A program made the position numbers and the translations under genes. The notes beneath the pieces are model-generated. The model had not been told where the DNA came from. It was given only the letters and a program-made list of their open reading frames with translations, and searched no databases. Positions 60,309-64,000 of a stretch of DNA of 64,000 nt are shown here, piece after piece. Within the stretch, counting starts at the first letter, position 1. Each line of letters opens with the position of its first letter. Origin of the DNA: Sphingosinicella terrae (GTDB taxonomy: Bacteria > Pseudomonadota > Alphaproteobacteria > Sphingomonadales > Sphingomonadaceae); assembly GCF_003347635.1 (NCBI RefSeq), contig NZ_QDFY01000001.1, forward strand, positions 1 through 64,000. Direction: 5' to 3'.

Positions 60309-63220
60309 CAGTCCTCCTTGACGGCCTCGGGTTGCGTCGAGCGCCCGAGCGGGCGGCGGATCGACTGGTGGGCCAGCGCGACCAGGATTAGGGCGGTGGC
60401 GCCGACGACGAGCAGGAACACGCCCGTGTCGAACAGGAGGGCGCTCGCGAGCGGGACAGCGCCGAGGACGGGCAGCTCCAGATACTGGAAGGACGAGGTC
60501 AGGAACGGGTAGCCGAACAGCATCGCCGCAGCGCCGGTGGCGCAGGCGACGAGCAGCCCGAGTCCGATCCAGCGGATCGGGCGGACCCGGAGCCGATCCT
60601 CGGCCTTGCGCGTGCCCAGCGCCATATATTGCAGGATGAGCGCGATCGACAGGGTGATCCCCGCCGCGAAGCCGCCGCCGGGCATGTCATGCCCGCGGAC
60701 GAAAAAGTAGAAAGCGAGGACGAGGATGAAGGGGAACAGCCACTGCATGACCACGCGCGGCACCATCATATAGTCCTTCAGGGTGTCGCCGACCCGGCGT
60801 TCCTCGTGCGCCTCGTCGAAGGCGTTCTGGATCCGCTGCTGCTCGGGCGTGGCGACGCTCTCGGCGGCCGGGCGGAAGCGCCGCAACAGCGAGAAGATGG
60901 TAAGGGCGACGATCGCCAGCACGCCGATCTCGCCGAGCGTGTCGAAGGCACGGAAATCGACCAGGATGACGTTGACGACGTTGGTGCCCCCGGCTTCCGG
61001 ATAAGCGCGCATGACGAGATCGCGCGACACCGCGTCCGGCGGCGTCCGCGTCAGCACGGCAAAGGCGAGCAGCGCCATGCCCGCGCCGGCGACGATGGCG
61101 ATGGTGAGGTCGGCGCCGCGACGCAGGTGGACGCGCCAGGGCGTCCGCCCTTCCGGCCACACTTCCTTCAGCCGCCGCGGCAGCCAACGAAGCCCGAGCA
61201 GCAGGAGGACCGTCGTCACCGTCTCCACGAGCAGCTGGGTGATGGCGAGATCGGGGGCTGACAGCCAGACGAAGCTGATGCAGCAGGCGAGGCCGGCGCC
61301 CGCCATCAGGATGAGGGCGGCGAGCCGGTGATATTTGGCCTGCCAGGCCGCGCCGACCGCGCAGGCGGCGCCGACGATCCAGATCATCGCGAATCCGGGG
61401 TCGACGAGCGTTCCGGGACGGCTGCCGAGGCTGTAGCCGTCGCGAATGAAGGGGAGCCACGCCGCCAGAAGAGCGATCGCCGCCAGCAGCCGCAGCTGGG
61501 TCTGCAACCGGCGCGTGCCGAGCAGGCCTTCGAGCCGGCGGGCGACCGAGATGATCGCGGCAAGGGTGGCTTCGAACAGCTTGCGGCCCTTGAGCCGTCG
61601 CATCAGCGGCGCGCTGTCGCGCCGATTGAGATGGCGGCGGAGCAGCAGGTATCCGGCGGTGCCGGCTCCCAAGGCGACGAGGCTCAGCAGCAGCGGCTGC
61701 GTGAAGCCGTGCCAGACGGCGAGGCTATATTCCGGGGTGCGCTCCTGCAGCACCGATCGGGCGGCGCCGTCGAGGAACGGGCCCATGGTCGCGGCCGGAG
61801 CGACCCCGACGACAATGCAGGTGAGGACGAGGATCTCGATGGGGAGCCGCATCCAGAGGGGCGCTTCGTCCGGCACGCGCTCCAGCCCGACCGGGGGCGG
61901 CCCGAAGAAGCTCTGATGGATGAAGCGGACGGAATAGAGAACGCTGAACGCCAGCGCGAGCGTCGCCAGGACCGGCAGCGCCTGATCGAAGATCGTGCCC
62001 CTGTGCGTCTCCAGCGTCTCGGCAAGGAACATCTCCTTGGAGAGAAAGCCGTTGAGCAGGGGCACGCCCGCCATCGCCGCAGCCGCGACCATGGCAAGGG
62101 TGGCGGTGATCGGCATGAACCGGAACAGCCCGTTCAGCCGCCGCAGGTCCCGCGTGCCGGTCTCGTGGTCGACGATCCCGGCGGCCATGAACAAGGATGC
62201 CTTGAAGGTGGCGTGATTGAGCGTGTGGAAGATCGCCGCGACCGCCGCCAGCGGCGTGCCGAGGCCGAGGAGGAGGGTGATGAGGCCGAGATGGCTGATC
62301 GTGGAATAAGCGAGCAGGCCTTTGAGATCCTGCTGGAACATCGCCGACCAGGCCCCGAACAGGAAAGTCGCCAGACCGGTGGTGGAGACGATCGTGTACC
62401 AAAGATCGGTACCGGCGAGGACCGGCCAGAGCCTGATCATGACGAAGATGCCCGCTTTCACCATCGTCGCCGAGTGGAGATAGGCGGAGACCGGAGTCGG
62501 CGCGGCCATGGCGTGAGGCAGCCAGAAATGGAACGGGAATTGCGCGCTCTTGGTGAAGCAGCCGATCAGGATCAGGATCAGCGCCGGAGCGTAGAGAGGG
62601 CTGCCCTTGATGGCGTCCGCCGAGGCGAGGACGATGTCGAGATCGTAGCTGCCCGCGATCTTGCCGATCAGCAGCACCCCGAGCAGCAGGCACAGCCCAC
62701 CGGCCGCAGTGACGATGAGCGCCATGCGCGCGCCGTCGCGGGCGCTCTGATTGTGATGCCAGTAGCCGATCAGGAGGAAGGAGAAGAGGCTGGTCATCTC
62801 CCAGAAGAAGGCGAGCTGGACTAGGTTGCCCGACATGACCAGCCCGAGCATCGAGCCCATGAAAGCGAGCAGGAAGGAGAAGAAGCGCGGGACCGGATCC
62901 TCGGCGGACATATAGTAGCGGGCGTAGATGACGACGAGCAAGCCGACGGCGAGCACCAGGAAGGCGAACACCCAGGAAAGGCCGTCCAGCCGGATCAGCA
63001 GGTCGAGCCCGAGCGACGGCAGCCATTCGACCTCCGAACGGAGCGCCGTTCCGGCCGGCAGCCGCGCGTAGAGGAGGATGGCGACGAGGGTGCCGCCAAG
63101 GGCCACGGCCCCCGCCAGCACGCCGGCCGTATTGCGGGCGTGGACGGGAAGGAAGGCGGCGGCAAGGCTCCCGGCGAAGGGAAGCGCAAGCATCAGCCAC
63201 ATAAGGCCCTGATCGGTCAC
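60308..63220 (-). CDS. mnhA: Fused Na+/H+ antiporter subunits A and B
   Basis: A 970-residue protein. Residues 1-500 or so form the NuoL-like proton channel (E-M-T-S-L-F-S-F-L-L-I-G near 145, K-S-A-Q-F-P-F-H-F-W-L-P-H-A-M near 225). The middle part matches the MrpA C-terminal domain, and residues 820-955 (Y-F-F-V-R-G-H-D-M-P-G-G-G-F-A-A-G) are MnhB, fused in frame. GTG start at 63220 with AGGAGAAAAG. First gene of the operon; no separate mnhB is needed. Confidence 0.94.
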   Translation of the reverse strand: MTDQGLMWLMLALPFAGSLAAAFLPVHARNTAGVLAGAVALGGTLVAILLYARLPAGTALRSEVEWLPSLGLDLLIRLDGLSWVFAFLVLAVGLLVVIYARYYMSAEDPVPRFFSFLLAFMGSMLGLVMSGNLVQLAFFWEMTSLFSFLLIGYWHHNQSARDGARMALIVTAAGGLCLLLGVLLIGKIAGSYDLDIVLASADAIKGSPLYAPALILILIGCFTKSAQFPFHFWLPHAMAAPTPVSAYLHSATMVKAGIFVMIRLWPVLAGTDLWYTIVSTTGLATFLFGAWSAMFQQDLKGLLAYSTISHLGLITLLLGLGTPLAAVAAIFHTLNHATFKASLFMAAGIVDHETGTRDLRRLNGLFRFMPITATLAMVAAAAMAGVPLLNGFLSKEMFLAETLETHRGTIFDQALPVLATLALAFSVLYSVRFIHQSFFGPPPVGLERVPDEAPLWMRLPIEILVLTCIVVGVAPAATMGPFLDGAARSVLQERTPEYSLAVWHGFTQPLLLSLVALGAGTAGYLLLRRHLNRRDSAPLMRRLKGRKLFEATLAAIISVARRLEGLLGTRRLQTQLRLLAAIALLAAWLPFIRDGYSLGSRPGTLVDPGFAMIWIVGAACAVGAAWQAKYHRLAALILMAGAGLACCISFVWLSAPDLAITQLLVETVTTVLLLLGLRWLPRRLKEVWPEGRTPWRVHLRRGADLTIAIVAGAGMALLAFAVLTRTPPDAVSRDLVMRAYPEAGGTNVVNVILVDFRAFDTLGEIGVLAIVALTIFSLLRRFRPAAESVATPEQQRIQNAFDEAHEERRVGDTLKDYMMVPRVVMQWLFPFILVLAFYFFVRGHDMPGGGFAAGITLSIALILQYMALGTRKAEDRLRVRPIRWIGLGLLVACATGAAAMLFGYPFLTSSFQYLELPVLGAVPLASALLFDTGVFLLVVGATALILVALAHQSIRRPLGRSTQPEAVKED

Positions 63221-63413
63221 CTTTTCTCCTCATCCGCGCACGTACCCGCGGCGGCGACGGCTCACCCTTAAGCCGCGGGATGACCGCGGCAACCCAAACG
63301 TCCATCCGATCCGATCCGTTCTCCATCTTTCCTCCGGGCGCGACGAACGAAGAGGATGAGGAGCAAATCGTGACGGCGCCGGCCGCGCTGGCGCGCGGCC
63401 GGACGTCGGAAGA

Positions 63414-63770
63414 TCAGGAAAGCGGCGGTGCGCGCGGCGCGTAAGGCCGGGCCCCGGGCGGCGAGGCCGGCAGGCCGGCAAGGAAAGGTTGCTGCGGCAT
63501 CGGTGCCTGCGGCACTGCGGACATCGCCGCGATCGGATCCGGCCATGCCGCCGGAGCGGGGCCGTCCAAGTCGCCGAGCGTGTCCTCTTCCTCCGCGGCG
63601 AGCGCGCGGCCGGGTGCCAGCGAGACGTCGGACGTGGCGGCGCTGAAGGCCGAACCGGATATCCTCTCGATCGGCGAGCCGACCGGAAGCAGCGCATGCG
63701 CGAAGATGGCGGCAAGGATCAGCCACAGGGTCGCGATCGTGGATCGCTGCTGCCGCGCCGCCTCCGCCAT
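63414..63770 (-). CDS. Small one-helix protein of unknown function
   Basis: A 118-residue protein with one hydrophobic helix (LWLILAAIFAHALLPVG, near 14-30) and a Pro/Ala-rich tail. It resembles short DUF2946-like proteins of sphingomonads, but this is not certain. The ATG at 63770 has AAGGAAGGG just upstream; starts at 63791 and 63848 are possible. It lies 193 nt upstream of mnhA on the same strand, with no clear terminator between. Confidence 0.5.
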   Translation of the reverse strand: MAEAARQQRSTIATLWLILAAIFAHALLPVGSPIERISGSAFSAATSDVSLAPGRALAAEEEDTLGDLDGPAPAAWPDPIAAMSAVPQAPMPQQPFLAGLPASPPGARPYAPRAPPLS

Positions 63771-63874
63771 CCCTTCCTTCCGCTCGCCCATGTCGTGCAT
63801 GTAGGCCGGGAACAGCGGATCGCAAACGATTCGCGGACGAGCCGGCACTGGCTGCCCCTCCGCCCGCTACATCA

Positions 63875-64000
63875 TGTCCCACCGGAAGAGGATCGAGCTC
63901 GCCCTCGTCGGTCCCGCGATCGCGCTCGGCCCGACCGCCCTCGTCGCCAGCCAGGCGAGCGCGGGAAGGCGGTCGGAGCCGACGGTCCAGCCGCCGTTCA
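63875..64000 (+). CDS. Partial gene: possible secreted protein start
   Basis: Forty-two codons run off the right edge. The translation begins M-S-H-R-K-R-I-E, then a hydrophobic stretch ALVGPAIALGPTALVA and a plausible cleavage site near A-S-A-G, which looks like a signal peptide. No good ribosome-binding site is visible. The opposite strand is also open across the edge (a frame entering from outside and ending at 63868, last residues R-W-D-M-M), so the strand is uncertain. Confidence 0.35.

Noticed and set aside
1-64000. tRNA, rRNA or CRISPR features
   Set aside because: I looked for tRNA-like T-loops at gene ends and evenly spaced direct repeats and saw none. The palindromic repeats come in inverted pairs without unique spacers of constant length.
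63868-64000. Minus-strand gene entering from beyond the right edge and ending R-W-D-M-M
   Set aside because: The frame is open, but no domain can be judged from 43 codons. The plus-strand frame offers a signal-peptide-like start, so I listed that one with low confidence and left this as the alternative.

Overview
The window looks like a chromosomal segment of a high-GC alphaproteobacterium, most likely a Sphingomonadaceae member (Sphingomonas/Sphingosinicella-like). This rests on very high GC at third codon positions, many Tat-exported hydrolases, a TonB-dependent receptor with a PepSY reductase-like partner, a fused MnhA/B antiporter subunit, and housekeeping protein features typical of sphingomonads. 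I see no rRNA, tRNA or CRISPR array. No taxonomic search was possible.

Layout. 0.1-5.7 kb: a Sel1-repeat protein, a YcaQ-type DNA glycosylase, a DUF2975/Cro-like regulator/membrane protein operon, a secreted esterase and a small anchored protein. 5.8-13.3 kb: a Tat-exported M20-like protein with altered metal ligands, a secreted protein preceded by a strong hairpin, cysK, a 2OG-Fe(II) oxygenase, an EntS-type MFS carrier and a DUF885 lipoprotein. 13.3-20.2 kb: a DUF559 endonuclease gene enclosed by inverted palindromic repeats, uvrD, an MHS-type transporter, the coupled rluB-rsmD pair and a lone receiver protein. 20.2-31.4 kb: vapBC, a CHRD protein, ampG, the lapA-pyrF-accD-folC run, a patatin, a beta-lactamase-fold hydrolase and an EEP nuclease. 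31.5-39.2 kb: an HPF-like factor, an acyl-carrier-like membrane protein with radA, then DUF1289, a MetE-like methyltransferase, accA, xerD, a large periplasmic protein and a 56-residue membrane protein. 39.2-41.3 kb is gene-poor, with an inverted-repeat remnant. 41.3-52.2 kb: a CPA2 antiporter, a NifU-like scaffold, an orphan FtsX/MacB permease divergent from a two-component system, and an iron-uptake operon (TonB receptor, membrane protein, PepSY protein) behind a Fur-like palindrome. 52.4-56.9 kb: gamma-glutamyltransferase, an HSL-type esterase and a Tat-exported amidohydrolase. 57.2-63.2 kb: a complete mnhA/B-C-D-E-F-G Na+/H+ antiporter operon whose genes all overlap or abut. 63.4 kb to the end: a small membrane protein and a partial gene.

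The most unusual signal is a family of palindromic repeats with arms CCCTCTCCCC/GGGGAGAGGG, present six times as three inward-facing pairs. Two pairs enclose only about 120 bp of non-coding DNA. The third encloses a DUF559 (PD-(D/E)XK-like) endonuclease gene whose stop codon lies inside one palindrome. This has the layout of an autonomous element with two non-autonomous derivatives. Two other palindromic repeat families are also present as pairs (7.4 and 11.3 kb; 52.3 kb).
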